DNA of 43,114 bases from an uncultured Oscillospiraceae bacterium (GCA_947626385.1 CANQSD010000003.1:1-43114), one strand, 5' to 3'. Positions 18,650 through 28,396 are shown, numbered from the stretch's first letter. The notes: a model not told the origin generated them from the sequence alone. Made by a program: numbers and translations.

Positions 18650-19871
18650 GCTGACCGTCATCGGCGGCGGCGCGGCGGGGCTCATGGCGGCGGGGCTGGC
18701 GGCCCGGGAGGGCGTGTCCGTCACCGTCCTGGAGAAGACCGCCCACACCGCCCGGAAGCTGGGCATCACCGGCAAGGGGCGGTGCAACGTCACCAACGCC
18801 GCCTCCCCCCGGGAGGTGGTGGCCAACATCCCCGGAAACGGGAAATTCCTCTACAGCGCCGTGACGGCCTTCCCGCCAAGCGCCGTGATGGAGCTTTTTG
18901 AGAGCCTGGGCGTGCCCTTGAAGGTGGAGCGGGGGAACCGGGTGTTCCCGGTTTCCGACAGGGCCCAGGACATCTGCGAGGCCCTGCGGCGGTTTTGCAG
19001 GGCCGGCAGAGTGAAGCTCATCCACGACAAAGCCCTTGAGATCATGGTCTCCGAGGGGTGTGTGACGGGGGTCCGGACGGCCTCCGGGACCCTTCCTACC
19101 CCCCGTATCCTCATCGCCACGGGGGGTCTCAGCTACCCCGCAACGGGGTCCGACGGGGACGGCTACCGGATGGCGCGGGCGGTGGGCCACACCGTCGTCC
19201 CGCCCCGGCCCAGCCTCGTGCCCCTGGTGGCGGAGGGGGAGGACTGCGGGCGGATGCAGGGCTTTGCCCTGAAAAATGTGGGCCTCCGGGTGGAGGACAG
19301 GGACGGGAAGAAAATTTACGAGGACTTCGGGGAGCTGCTGTTCACCCATTTCGGCCTCTCCGGGCCCACGGTGCTCTCGGCCTCGGCCCATATGCGGGAC
19401 TTCGCCCGCAACCGGTACACCGTGTATATCGACTTAAAGCCCGCCCTGGACGAGGAGACGCTGGATAAACGCCTCCTGCGGGATTTTGAGAAGTACAAGA
19501 ACCGGGATTTTCAAAACGCCCTCACGGACCTTGCCGGCCGCAGCATGATCCCTGTGCTGGTGGAGCGCTCCGGCATCCCGCCGGAGACGAAGGTCAACTC
19601 CGTCACAAAGGAGCAAAGGCGCGGCCTTGTGCGGCTTTTCAAATCCTTCCCGGTGCGCATCGCCGGGGCGCGGCCCGTGGAGGAGGCTATCGTCACCGCC
19701 GGGGGCGTGGATGTGCGGGAGGTCCACCCCAGGACCATGGAGTCGAAGCTTGTGAAGGGGCTCTATTTTGCCGGGGAGGTCCTGGATCTGGACGCCTACA
19801 CCGGCGGATTCAACCTGCAGATCGCCTGGTCCACCGCTTACGCGGCGGCTATGGCGGCGGGAAAGGAGTAA
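18630..19871 (+). CDS. NAD(P)/FAD-dependent oxidoreductase (HI0933/YhiN-like)
   Basis: VIGGGAAGLMAAGLAAREG; KLGITGKGRCNVTN; GLYFAGEVLDLDAYTGGFNLQIAWSTAYAA. Confidence 0.92.
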   Translation: MKSTSRELTVIGGGAAGLMAAGLAAREGVSVTVLEKTAHTARKLGITGKGRCNVTNAASPREVVANIPGNGKFLYSAVTAFPPSAVMELFESLGVPLKVERGNRVFPVSDRAQDICEALRRFCRAGRVKLIHDKALEIMVSEGCVTGVRTASGTLPTPRILIATGGLSYPATGSDGDGYRMARAVGHTVVPPRPSLVPLVAEGEDCGRMQGFALKNVGLRVEDRDGKKIYEDFGELLFTHFGLSGPTVLSASAHMRDFARNRYTVYIDLKPALDEETLDKRLLRDFEKYKNRDFQNALTDLAGRSMIPVLVERSGIPPETKVNSVTKEQRRGLVRLFKSFPVRIAGARPVEEAIVTAGGVDVREVHPRTMESKLVKGLYFAGEVLDLDAYTGGFNLQIAWSTAYAAAMAAGKE

Positions 19872-19874
19872 GCT

Positions 19875-20555
19875 ATGGGACATATGGCTATCGCCATTGA
19901 CGGCCCCTCCGGGGCGGGGAAATCGACCCTCGCGCGGATGGCGGCGAAGGAGCTGGGGTACATCTACGTGGACACCGGCGCGCTCTACCGCACCGTGGGG
20001 CTCTACGCCCTGCGGCACGGGGCGGACGTACACGACGAGCAGACCGTGGCGGCGCTCCTGCCGGAGATCCGGGTCGAGATGCGCTACGACGGCGCCGGGG
20101 TCCAGCGGATGGTCCTGAACGGCGAGGATGTCTCCGACCTCATCCGCACGCCGGAGGTATCCATGGCGGCCTCGGCTGTCTCCGCCCTGGGGCCGGTGCG
20201 GGCCTTTTTGCTGGACACCCAGCGGGACATGGCGCGCCGCTATGACGTCATCATGGACGGGCGGGACATCGGGACCGTGGTCCTCCCGGAGGCACAGGTC
20301 AAGATATTCCTCACCGCCTCGGCCCGTGAGCGCGCTCGTCGGCGCTGGCGGGAGCTGAGAGAAAAAGGGATGGACGTGGCGCTGGAGGACGTCCTGCGGG
20401 ACGTGGAGACCAGGGACAAGAACGACTCCGGCCGCGCCCTGGCCCCCCTGCGGCCGGCGGAGGACGCGGTGATGTGCGACACCACGGAGCTGGACCTGGA
20501 GGCGAGTCTGGAGCTCATTCTGGATACCGTGAAAAAGAGGCAGAGCCATGGCTGA
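19875..20555 (+). CDS. cmk: (d)CMP kinase
   Basis: IAIDGPSGAGKSTLARMAAKELGYIYVDTGALYR; MDGRDIGTVVLPEA. Confidence 0.96.
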   Translation: MGHMAIAIDGPSGAGKSTLARMAAKELGYIYVDTGALYRTVGLYALRHGADVHDEQTVAALLPEIRVEMRYDGAGVQRMVLNGEDVSDLIRTPEVSMAASAVSALGPVRAFLLDTQRDMARRYDVIMDGRDIGTVVLPEAQVKIFLTASARERARRRWRELREKGMDVALEDVLRDVETRDKNDSGRALAPLRPAEDAVMCDTTELDLEASLELILDTVKKRQSHG

Positions 20556-21198
20556 TGAAGAAAAAAAGAAAGAAAAGCGCCGGGATCCGACCTACGGGCT
20601 CTATGTGGTCCTGCGGGCCGTCGTGATGGCGTTCGTGTGGCTTTTCAAGCCCTTCCGGATCGTACATCGGGAGAAGCTTCCGGCGGGGCCGGCTGTCATT
20701 TGCGCCAATCACTCCAGCTTCACCGATCCCTTCTACATGGCCTTCGCCGTGCCCTGGCGGGAGCATCTGTGCCTCATGGCGAAAAAGGAGCTCTTCCGCT
20801 TCAAGCCCCTGGGCTTTCTCCTGCGGCACATCGGCACCTTCCCGGTGGACCGGGAGGCCATGGCGGACATGGAGGCCATGAAGAACGCCTTGAATGTCCT
20901 CAAGGCCGGCAATAAGCTGGGCATCTTCCCGGAGGGGACGCGCTCCACCGAGGACGGGGCCGTCAGCCCCAAGGCCGGGGCGGTGCGCATCGCCCAGAAG
21001 ATGGGCGTGCCGCTGGTGCCCATGTTCATCCCGCGGAAAAAGAAGTTTTTCCGCCGCAACCCCATTATCGTGGGGGACCCCATCGATGTGAAGGCCATGG
21101 GGCGGCTCAAGGGCGAGGAGCTGGAGCGCGTGGCGGACGAGCTGATGGATAAGATCGCGGCTTTGGGGCATACTAGGATGGAACCGGGGAGGGCGTGA
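20548..21198 (+). CDS. plsC: 1-acyl-sn-glycerol-3-phosphate acyltransferase
   Basis: NHSSFTDPF (HX4D-like) and FPEGTRS motifs. Confidence 0.93.
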   Translation: MADEEKKKEKRRDPTYGLYVVLRAVVMAFVWLFKPFRIVHREKLPAGPAVICANHSSFTDPFYMAFAVPWREHLCLMAKKELFRFKPLGFLLRHIGTFPVDREAMADMEAMKNALNVLKAGNKLGIFPEGTRSTEDGAVSPKAGAVRIAQKMGVPLVPMFIPRKKKFFRRNPIIVGDPIDVKAMGRLKGEELERVADELMDKIAALGHTRMEPGRA

Positions 21199-23333
21199 GC
21201 GTGGAGACCGTCATCGCCAAAACAGCCGGCTTCTGCTTCGGCGTCCGCAGGGCCGTGAAAATGGCCGAGGAGGCCGCCGCCCAGGGCCCCTGCGCGTGCC
21301 TGGGGCCGCTCATCCACAACGACGACGTGGTGCGCGCGCTGGCGGAAAAGGGTGTGCGTACCGTGGAGAGCGTCGAGGAGCTGGTCCCCGGCGAGCACGT
21401 CATCATCCGCAGCCACGGCGCGGGGCCGGAGGTCTATGAAAGGCTTGCGGCCATGGGCTGTCCCGTCATCGACGCCACCTGTCCCGACGTGGCGCGCATC
21501 CACCGGCTGGTGCGGGAAAAGCGCGGCCAGGGCCGGGAGGTCCTCATTATCGGACAGCGCGAGCACCCGGAGGTGCAGGCCGTGGCCGCCTTTGGCGGCG
21601 GCGCGCGGGTGCTGGAGGGGCCGGAGGACACGGAAAAATGGCTTGCCGAACATCCGGAAACGGCCCAAAAACCTCTCACTGTGGTCTCTCAGACCACCGG
21701 GGAAAGAAAAAGTTTTGAAAATTGTGTTAAAATCCTGAAAAAACAGTGTACAAACCTCGAAGTTTTTGATACAATATGCAATACGACATCAAACCGGCAG
21801 GCAGAGGCGCGAAAAATCGCCGCCGAGGTCGACGCGATGATCGTAATAGGCGGACGGCACAGCGCCAATACGGCCAAGCTCGCCAAGGTCGCGGCGGAGT
21901 CCTGCGGGAGGGTCCTTCTCATCGAGAACGCCTCTCAGCTCGACCCCGAGGCCCTGCGGGGAGCAAGGCGCGTGGGTGTGACTGCCGGCGCCTCCACACC
22001 AGAGTGGATCATTAAGGAGGTCAACAGGAAGATGTGTGACGAGAACAAGACTGTGGAGACAGTCGAAGAAGTACCCGTGGCGGCGGAGGCCGTCGTAGAG
22101 AACGCCGTGCAGGAGGCCGAGGCCCCCGCGGCTGAGCCCGTGCAGACCGCACCGGAGGCGCCCGAGGGGGAGGCCTCCTTTGAAGAGCTGCTTGAGCGTT
22201 CCATCAAAACCTTACATACGGGGGAGAAGGTCCGCGGCGTCATTGCGTCCATTACCCAGACCGAGATCTCAGTCGATCTGGGCACCAAGCAGTCCGGATA
22301 TATTCCCATCTCGGAGTTCACCGATGAGCCCGGCGTAAATGTGGCCGACGCCATCCATGTGGGCGACGAGATCGAAGCCTATGTCATGCGCGTCAACGAT
22401 GTGGAGGGCACTGTCATGCTCTCCAAGAAGCGCCTTGACTCCGCCAAGAACTGGGACAGCATCGTGGAGGCCCGCGCCTCCCGCGCCATTCTGGAAGGCA
22501 TCGTGGTGGAGGAGAACAAGGGCGGCGTGGTCGTCAACTGCAAGGGCGTGCGCGTGTTCGTGCCCGCCTCCCAGTCCGGCCTTCCCAAGGACGCGCCCAT
22601 GACCGAGCTTGTCAAGCGCAAGGTGAAGCTGGTCATCCGCGAGGTCAACCAGCCCCGCAAGCGCGTGGTGGGCTCCATTCGCGACGTGGCCGTCATGGAG
22701 CGCCGCTCCAAGGCCGAGGCCACCTGGAACGAGATCGAGGTGGGCAAGCGCTATCACGGCACGGTCAAGTCCCTCACCAGCTACGGCGCCTTTGTGGACA
22801 TCGGCGGCGTGGACGGCATGGTCCATGTCTCCGAGCTTTCCTGGAAGCGCATCCATCAGCCCTCCGACGTGCTGAAGGTCGGCGACGAGATCGATGTCTA
22901 CGTCATCTCCTTCGATAAGGAGACCAAGAAGATCTCCCTGGGCTACAAGGATCCCAACGAGAACCCCTGGGTGAAGTTCACCACCAACTACGCCGTGGGC
23001 AGCGTGGCCGAGGTGCGCATCGTCAAGCTCATGACCTTCGGCGCCTTCGCGGAGATCGTCCCCGGCGTGGACGGCCTCATCCACATCTCCCAGATCGCGG
23101 ACCGCCGTATCGGCAAGCCCGAGGATGTGCTGGCCGAGGGTGACATCGTCAAGGCCAAGATCATCAACATCGACAACGAGAACAAGAAGGTCTCCCTGTC
23201 CATCCGCGCCCTCTCCCAAGCCGACGTCGCCGCGCCGGCCCAGCCCGAGCCCGAGGAGGACGAGGACGACGCCCCCGCCGTCGTCTACGACACCGAGAAT
23301 CCCCCCGCTCCCGAGGATATGCCTCAGGAATAA
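21195..23333 (+). CDS. ispH-rpsA: fused 4-hydroxy-3-methylbut-2-enyl diphosphate reductase / 30S ribosomal protein S1
   Basis: IspH motifs (AGFCFGVRRAV, RSHGAGPE, DATCPDV, CNTTSNRQ) followed in frame by four S1 repeats; GTG start overlapping plsC. Confidence 0.95.
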   Translation: MSVETVIAKTAGFCFGVRRAVKMAEEAAAQGPCACLGPLIHNDDVVRALAEKGVRTVESVEELVPGEHVIIRSHGAGPEVYERLAAMGCPVIDATCPDVARIHRLVREKRGQGREVLIIGQREHPEVQAVAAFGGGARVLEGPEDTEKWLAEHPETAQKPLTVVSQTTGERKSFENCVKILKKQCTNLEVFDTICNTTSNRQAEARKIAAEVDAMIVIGGRHSANTAKLAKVAAESCGRVLLIENASQLDPEALRGARRVGVTAGASTPEWIIKEVNRKMCDENKTVETVEEVPVAAEAVVENAVQEAEAPAAEPVQTAPEAPEGEASFEELLERSIKTLHTGEKVRGVIASITQTEISVDLGTKQSGYIPISEFTDEPGVNVADAIHVGDEIEAYVMRVNDVEGTVMLSKKRLDSAKNWDSIVEARASRAILEGIVVEENKGGVVVNCKGVRVFVPASQSGLPKDAPMTELVKRKVKLVIREVNQPRKRVVGSIRDVAVMERRSKAEATWNEIEVGKRYHGTVKSLTSYGAFVDIGGVDGMVHVSELSWKRIHQPSDVLKVGDEIDVYVISFDKETKKISLGYKDPNENPWVKFTTNYAVGSVAEVRIVKLMTFGAFAEIVPGVDGLIHISQIADRRIGKPEDVLAEGDIVKAKIINIDNENKKVSLSIRALSQADVAAPAQPEPEEDEDDAPAVVYDTENPPAPEDMPQE
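21747..21775 (+). promoter_or_regulatory. candidate internal promoter inside ispH (TGTACA - 17 bp - extended TGaTACAAT)
   Basis: Extended -10 in a locally AT-rich patch within a GC-rich CDS. Confidence 0.35.
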
Positions 23334-23362
23334 AAGACCGGCGCCGGCTCTGAGAAAAACGT

Positions 23363-23391
23363 ACAAGCGGCAACTTTTTGTTGCCGCTTGT
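23363..23391 (+). terminator. perfect 12-bp hairpin after rpsA (ACAAGCGGCAAC-TTTTT-GTTGCCGCTTGT)
   Basis: Perfect inverted repeat 30 nt after the stop; no downstream T-tract, so termination is uncertain. Confidence 0.6.
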
Positions 23392-23449
23392 GAATTATCT
23401 TGCGAATGATTTGGTCAGGCTTTCATATCTATAAGATGAGGTGCAGAAT

Positions 23450-24196
23450 ATGGGCGTGAAGAAGATCGTGGGAAAAGTGGTCAAGCGGGCGGTGACGTGG
23501 AACGACCTGCCCTTCGGGACGGTGGTCGTGGCCGCCGCCGGCTCGTCGGAGCGCATGGAGGGGGAGGACAAGCTTTTCGCCTCTCTCCGGGGGCTCCCGG
23601 TGATCGGGTGGACCCTGCGGGCGCTCCAGAAGTGCGAGAATATCCACGAGATCGTGGTGGTGACCAGGGAGGAGTCCATCGTCCCCATCGCGGACCTGTG
23701 CGCGGAGCTGGAGATCGCCAAGGCCACCAAGATCGTCCGGGGCGGGGAAACGCGCCTCGATTCCGTCCTCATCGGCGTGGGCGAGGCCGACCCCCAGGCG
23801 CAGTACATAGGCGTACACGACGCCGCAAGGCCCCTGGTCACCGAGGACATCGTCAAGGACGCCTTCCGGAAAGCCTATAAGTATCACGCCGCCTGTCCGG
23901 CCGTACCGGTGACGGACACGGTGAAGGCGGGCAGGAACGGCTTCGTCACCGAGACGCCGGACCGCAAGAGCCTCTTCGCCGTCCAGACGCCCCAGGTCTT
24001 CTCCGCCGAGGTGCTGAAGGCCGCGCTCCACAATGCCAAGCTCAGGAAGCTGGAGATCACCGACGACTGCGGCGCGGCGGAGGCTATCGGCATCTCCCCG
24101 GCGCTGTCCCTGGGGTCCTATGAGAACATCAAGATCACAAGGCCGCTGGACCTGAAGCTGGCGGAGGCCATCGCGGAGGAGAGGTTGACAAAATGA
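23450..24196 (+). CDS. ispD: 2-C-methyl-D-erythritol 4-phosphate cytidylyltransferase
   Basis: VVVAAAGSSERMEGEDKLFASL; VHDAARPLV; ITDDCGAAEAIG; ATG 23450 preferred to GTG 23441. Confidence 0.94.
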   Translation: MGVKKIVGKVVKRAVTWNDLPFGTVVVAAAGSSERMEGEDKLFASLRGLPVIGWTLRALQKCENIHEIVVVTREESIVPIADLCAELEIAKATKIVRGGETRLDSVLIGVGEADPQAQYIGVHDAARPLVTEDIVKDAFRKAYKYHAACPAVPVTDTVKAGRNGFVTETPDRKSLFAVQTPQVFSAEVLKAALHNAKLRKLEITDDCGAAEAIGISPALSLGSYENIKITRPLDLKLAEAIAEERLTK

Positions 24197-24681
24197 GGAT
24201 CGGCCACGGATACGACGTACACAGAATGGTCCCCGGACGGCCCTGCGTGCTGTGCGGGGTGGAGGTCCCCTCCGAGACCGGGCCTCTGGGCCACTCCGAC
24301 GCGGACGTGGCCGCCCACGCGCTGATGGACGCCCTGCTGGGCGCGGCGGCGCTGGGGGACATCGGGCGGTACTTCCCGGACACGGACGAGCGCTTCCGGG
24401 GCGTGAACAGTATGGAGCTTCTGCGCTGTGTTACCCGGCTTTTGGCCGAGAAGGGGTACGCCCTGGGCAACGCCGACGTCACCATTGTGGTGAGCCGCCC
24501 AAAGCTCGCGCCCTATATTGAGCGGATGCGCCAGACCCTGGCGGACAACATGGGCGTGCCCATCGACCGCGTCAGCGTCAAGGCCACCACGGAGGAGGGG
24601 CTGGGCTTCACCGACGGACCCGGCATCGCCGCCCACGCCGTGGCGCTTCTGACGGAGACGCCCCGGATCAAAAATCTATAA
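24193..24681 (+). CDS. ispF: 2-C-methyl-D-erythritol 2,4-cyclodiphosphate synthase
   Basis: RIGHGYDVHRMVPGRPCVLCGVEVP; GHSDADVAAHALMDALLGAAALGDIG; KATTEEGLGFTD. Confidence 0.97.
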   Translation: MRIGHGYDVHRMVPGRPCVLCGVEVPSETGPLGHSDADVAAHALMDALLGAAALGDIGRYFPDTDERFRGVNSMELLRCVTRLLAEKGYALGNADVTIVVSRPKLAPYIERMRQTLADNMGVPIDRVSVKATTEEGLGFTDGPGIAAHAVALLTETPRIKNL

Positions 24682-24688
24682 ACATTTC

Positions 24689-24744
24689 GGTCCTCCCGGC
24701 ATAGGATGTGATGACACTAAGCCTTACAACCTTCCGGGAGGATC
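24689..24744 (+). promoter_or_regulatory. 11-bp stem sequestering the Shine-Dalgarno of the DUF3343 gene
   Basis: GGTCCTCCCGG (24689-24699) pairs with CCGGGAGGATC (24734-24744), one G-U; right arm carries GGGAGG 9 nt before ATG 24751. Confidence 0.6.
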
Positions 24745-24750
24745 GTTTTT

Positions 24751-25002
24751 ATGGATAGCCTTTATCTCACCTGCCGGTCGCTGACCTACGCCCAGAGGGT
24801 CTCCCGGGCGCTGACGGCGGCCGGCGTGCAAAATATCATCATCCGCACGCCTCAGAATATGTCCCGGGAGGGCTGCGGCTACGCCGTGCGTATCCCCGGC
24901 CGCGCGCTGAGCCGGGCCATGAGCGTTCTGGCCGCCGCCAAGCTCCCGCCCAGGCGCGTCTACCGGCCCGCCGCCGGGGGCTATGAGGAGGTGCCGGTGT
25001 GA
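24751..25002 (+). CDS. DUF3343 domain-containing protein (putative Se/S carrier-like)
   Basis: LYLTCRSLTYAQRVSRALTAAGVQNIIIRTPQNMSREGCGYAVRIP; adjacent to a cysteine desulfurase-like gene. Confidence 0.82.
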   Translation: MDSLYLTCRSLTYAQRVSRALTAAGVQNIIIRTPQNMSREGCGYAVRIPGRALSRAMSVLAAAKLPPRRVYRPAAGGYEEVPV

Positions 25003-26123
25003 TCTACCTGGACGCCGCCGCCACCACCTTTCAAAAGCCCGCCGCCGTGAAGAAGGCCGTGGCCGCGGCCCTGGAGCAGTACACCAGTCCCGGCCGGGGC
25101 GGGCACAGGCTGGCCATGGCGGCCTCGGAGAAGCTCTTTGAGTGCCGGGAGAGGGCGGCGCGGCTTTTTCATGTGGAGGACCCGGAGCGCGTCGCCGTGA
25201 CCTTCAACGCCACTCACGGGCTCAACATCGCCATTCGGAGCCTTGTTTCGCCGGGGGACCGGGTGGTCATCTCCGGCTACGAGCACAACAGCGTCCTCCG
25301 GCCCCTCCATGCCCTTGGAGCGGACATCCGTGTGGCGGACGGGCCGGTCTTTGAGCCGGAGGAGACGGTGAGGGCCTTTGACCGGCTCATCGACCGGAAC
25401 ACCAGGGCCGTGGTGATCGACCATGTCTCCAACGTCTTCGGCTTCATCCTGCCGGTGGAGGCCGTCGCGGCGCTGTGCCGGGAACGGGACGTGCCGCTCA
25501 TCGTGGACGCCTCCCAGTCGGCCGGGGCGGTCCCGGTGGACTGTGAGGCGCTGGGGGCGGACTTTATCGCCATGCCGGGGCACAAGGGGCTCTACGGCCC
25601 CCAGGGGACGGGCCTGCTCATCGCCTCCGGGAGGGCGAAGCCGCTTCTCTACGGCGGCAGCGGGAGCGACTCGAAAAACCCGGATATGCCGGACTATCTG
25701 CCGGATATGCTGGAGGCCGGGACCCACAATATGCCGGGGATCGCGGGGCTTTCGGCGGGGCTGGAGTTCGTCCTGCGCGCGGGGGTGAGGACCATCGGCG
25801 GCCACGAGCGGGGGCTCATCCGGCGAATGGCCGAGGGCCTGGAGGCCGTCCCCGGCGTGCGCGTCTTCGCCGCGCGGGACCCGGAGCGCCAGGCGGGGGT
25901 GCTGTCCTTTGAGGTGCCGGGGCTTCCCGCCGAGGAAATGGCGGAGCGGCTGGACCGGGCCGGGTTTGCCGTCCGGGCGGGGCTCCACTGCGCGCCCCTG
26001 GCCCATAGGACCGTGGGGACCCTGCGGCGCGGCACCGTGCGGGCGTCCGTCTCCGCCTTCAACACCAAAGGCGAGGTCGACGCCTTCTTGAACGCCGTAG
26101 AGGCGGCGGCGAGGGGGCGCTGA
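24999..26123 (+). CDS. aminotransferase class V / cysteine desulfurase-like PLP enzyme
   Basis: IYLDAAATTFQKP; PGHKGLYGPQGTG; GLHCAPLAH (candidate catalytic Cys); GTGA overlap with DUF3343. Confidence 0.93.
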   Translation: MIYLDAAATTFQKPAAVKKAVAAALEQYTSPGRGGHRLAMAASEKLFECRERAARLFHVEDPERVAVTFNATHGLNIAIRSLVSPGDRVVISGYEHNSVLRPLHALGADIRVADGPVFEPEETVRAFDRLIDRNTRAVVIDHVSNVFGFILPVEAVAALCRERDVPLIVDASQSAGAVPVDCEALGADFIAMPGHKGLYGPQGTGLLIASGRAKPLLYGGSGSDSKNPDMPDYLPDMLEAGTHNMPGIAGLSAGLEFVLRAGVRTIGGHERGLIRRMAEGLEAVPGVRVFAARDPERQAGVLSFEVPGLPAEEMAERLDRAGFAVRAGLHCAPLAHRTVGTLRRGTVRASVSAFNTKGEVDAFLNAVEAAARGR

Positions 26124-26183
26124 GTCCGGCGGCCCCGCCGCCGTCGGGAGGGAGGGAGGACAAGCATTTTTTTCATAAAATGA

Positions 26184-26212
26184 TTGCCAAAAACGGGCGG
26201 TTATAGTATAAT
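26184..26212 (+). promoter_or_regulatory. putative SigA promoter for cdaA (TTGCCA - 17 bp - TATAAT)
   Basis: Consensus -10 and 17-bp spacer. Confidence 0.7.
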
Positions 26213-26274
26213 GGTAATTTAGAAAAATAGGACTGCCGGGGTCACGGACACTTTGAAAGAAGGCGGTGCGGTCT

Positions 26275-27144
26275 ATGGGCAAGCTGGACGAGCTGACCAT
26301 GTTTATCAAAAACTTCATAGCGACCATCAGGCCATCGGACATTCTGGACATGGCCATTGTGGCGTTTCTTGTCTACAAGCTCATTACCTTCTTCGCGAAA
26401 TCCAACTCCATGAACGTGGTGAAGGGCATCCTGATCCTCGTGATCGTCATGATCATCACTACGATGATAGACCTGCCGGTGGTGTCCTATCTGCTGGGCA
26501 ACACCTTTGAAATGGGACTTATCATCATCATCGTCCTCTTCCAGCCGGAGCTCAGGCGCATCCTGGAGCAGGTGGGCGGCAGTATCAAGGACATCTTCGG
26601 ACACCCGGTGAAGACGAAGAGCATCGAAAACGCCATCACCCAGACGGTGCTGGCCTGCTCGGATATGTCCCGCAGCCGCACCGGGGCGCTGTTGGTCTTT
26701 GAGCGGGACATCAATCTGGAGTCCTACATCAAGACCGGCACCATCGTGGACGCCTCCCCTGCGGCGGAGCTTTTGAAAAACCTCTTCTTCGACAAGGCGC
26801 CCCTGCACGACGGGGCGGTCATCATCCGGGACGGGCGTATCGCGGGCGCGGCGTGTATGCTGCCCCTTTCCGGCAACGCCAACATCAGCCGGGACCTGGG
26901 GATGCGCCACCGGGCGGGCATCGGCATGAGCGAGCGCAGTGACGCGGTGGTGGCCATCGTCTCCGAGGAGACGGGGGACATCTCCGTGGCCATGGAGGGC
27001 ATCATCAAGCGGGGCCTGTCGCCGGCGACCTTTGAAAAGCTCCTCCGCCAGGAGCTCATGCCCCAGCAGGAGGAGAAGCGCGGCTTTTTCGCGCGCGTGA
27101 AGGATAAGATCGCCCAGCGGGGCAAGAAGCGGGCAGGTGAATGA
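26275..27144 (+). CDS. cdaA: diadenylate cyclase CdaA (c-di-AMP synthase)
   Basis: Three TM segments; DGA (PLHDGAVIIRDG) and RHR (MRHRAGIG) motifs of the DAC domain; ATG 26275. Confidence 0.95.
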   Translation: MGKLDELTMFIKNFIATIRPSDILDMAIVAFLVYKLITFFAKSNSMNVVKGILILVIVMIITTMIDLPVVSYLLGNTFEMGLIIIIVLFQPELRRILEQVGGSIKDIFGHPVKTKSIENAITQTVLACSDMSRSRTGALLVFERDINLESYIKTGTIVDASPAAELLKNLFFDKAPLHDGAVIIRDGRIAGAACMLPLSGNANISRDLGMRHRAGIGMSERSDAVVAIVSEETGDISVAMEGIIKRGLSPATFEKLLRQELMPQQEEKRGFFARVKDKIAQRGKKRAGE

Positions 27145-27145
27145 T

Positions 27146-28396
27146 ATGAGCGGACAAAAAGGAAAAAAGATCCTCTACATCATCTTCTCCATCGCCATCT
27201 CCATCGCCCTGTGGACGTATGTGGTCTACGTGGGCAACCCCATGCTGGAGGAGCCCATGGAGGTGGACAACGTGCCCATCGAGTTCACCGGGGAGGAGCT
27301 TTTGCGGGACTATGACCTCATCGTCTCCGACATCGACGCCCGGGAGCTCACCGTCTACTTCGGCGGGCGTATCCGGGACATCTCCAAGGTGGGGGATATG
27401 GAGGTCCGGGCGACGGTGGATCTCACCGACGTGCTCAAATACTCCGAGCCCACCGGCACCCACGCGCTGGAATACGACCTTATCTACGAGAATACCGGCA
27501 CCATCACCGTGGACCGGGTATCGATCCCGACGGTGGGGGTGACGGTGGAGCGTCTGGCCACCAAGACCCTCCAGGTTAAGGGGATCTTTGAGGGCTCTGT
27601 CGCGGAAAACTACATGGCCGCCACGCCTATTTTGTCACGGGACTCCGTCACCGTGGAGGGTACCGAGGCCGCCATCGCGAAGCTTGACAGCGCCAGAGCC
27701 ACCCTGAGATGGGATAACCTGGCCAAATCCGTCACCGAGGAGGTGCCCATCCAGCTCCTTGACGTGGACGGCGGCGTCATTGACCCGACGGAGGCCGGCA
27801 TCACCTTTGTCACCGCCGACTCGGTCCACTTCACCCAGAATCTCCTGATGGTCAAGGACGTGGCGCTGGAGATCGACATCGTGGAGACGCAGACCGTCAC
27901 CGACAAGAACATCAGCATCGACATTTCGCCCGCCACCATACGGCTTTCCGGCGACCCGGAGGTGCTGGAGGGACTGAACGTCATCAATCTGGGCACCGTG
28001 GATCTGAGGAGCTTCACCACCGCCTATGCCGAGGACTACCAGATCCGCATCCCCAACGACACCGACAACCTCAGCGGCTACACCACCGCCAGAGTGAACA
28101 TCACCATTCAGGACCCGGCTATTGAGATCAGGCTTCTGGACACCGTCAACATCGGTTACCGGAACGCCGGCGCCGGCGACACGGTGGAGGTCCTCAACGA
28201 GTCCATGCCCGTGATCATCCGGGGGTATGACGATATCATCGGCCAGGTGATGCCGGAGAACATCCGCGTGGTGGCGGACCTTGCCGACTACCAGGGACGC
28301 AAGGGGAACTTTGAGGTCCCGGCCAGGGTCTATGTGGACAGCTTCCCCACGGTGGACCCGGTGGGCGAGTACAAGGTCAACGTCTTCATCAGCTGA
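27146..28396 (+). CDS. cdaR: CdaA regulatory protein CdaR (YbbR domains)
   Basis: N-terminal TM, repeated YbbR-like domains, directly follows cdaA. Confidence 0.9.
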   Translation: MSGQKGKKILYIIFSIAISIALWTYVVYVGNPMLEEPMEVDNVPIEFTGEELLRDYDLIVSDIDARELTVYFGGRIRDISKVGDMEVRATVDLTDVLKYSEPTGTHALEYDLIYENTGTITVDRVSIPTVGVTVERLATKTLQVKGIFEGSVAENYMAATPILSRDSVTVEGTEAAIAKLDSARATLRWDNLAKSVTEEVPIQLLDVDGGVIDPTEAGITFVTADSVHFTQNLLMVKDVALEIDIVETQTVTDKNISIDISPATIRLSGDPEVLEGLNVINLGTVDLRSFTTAYAEDYQIRIPNDTDNLSGYTTARVNITIQDPAIEIRLLDTVNIGYRNAGAGDTVEVLNESMPVIIRGYDDIIGQVMPENIRVVADLADYQGRKGNFEVPARVYVDSFPTVDPVGEYKVNVFIS

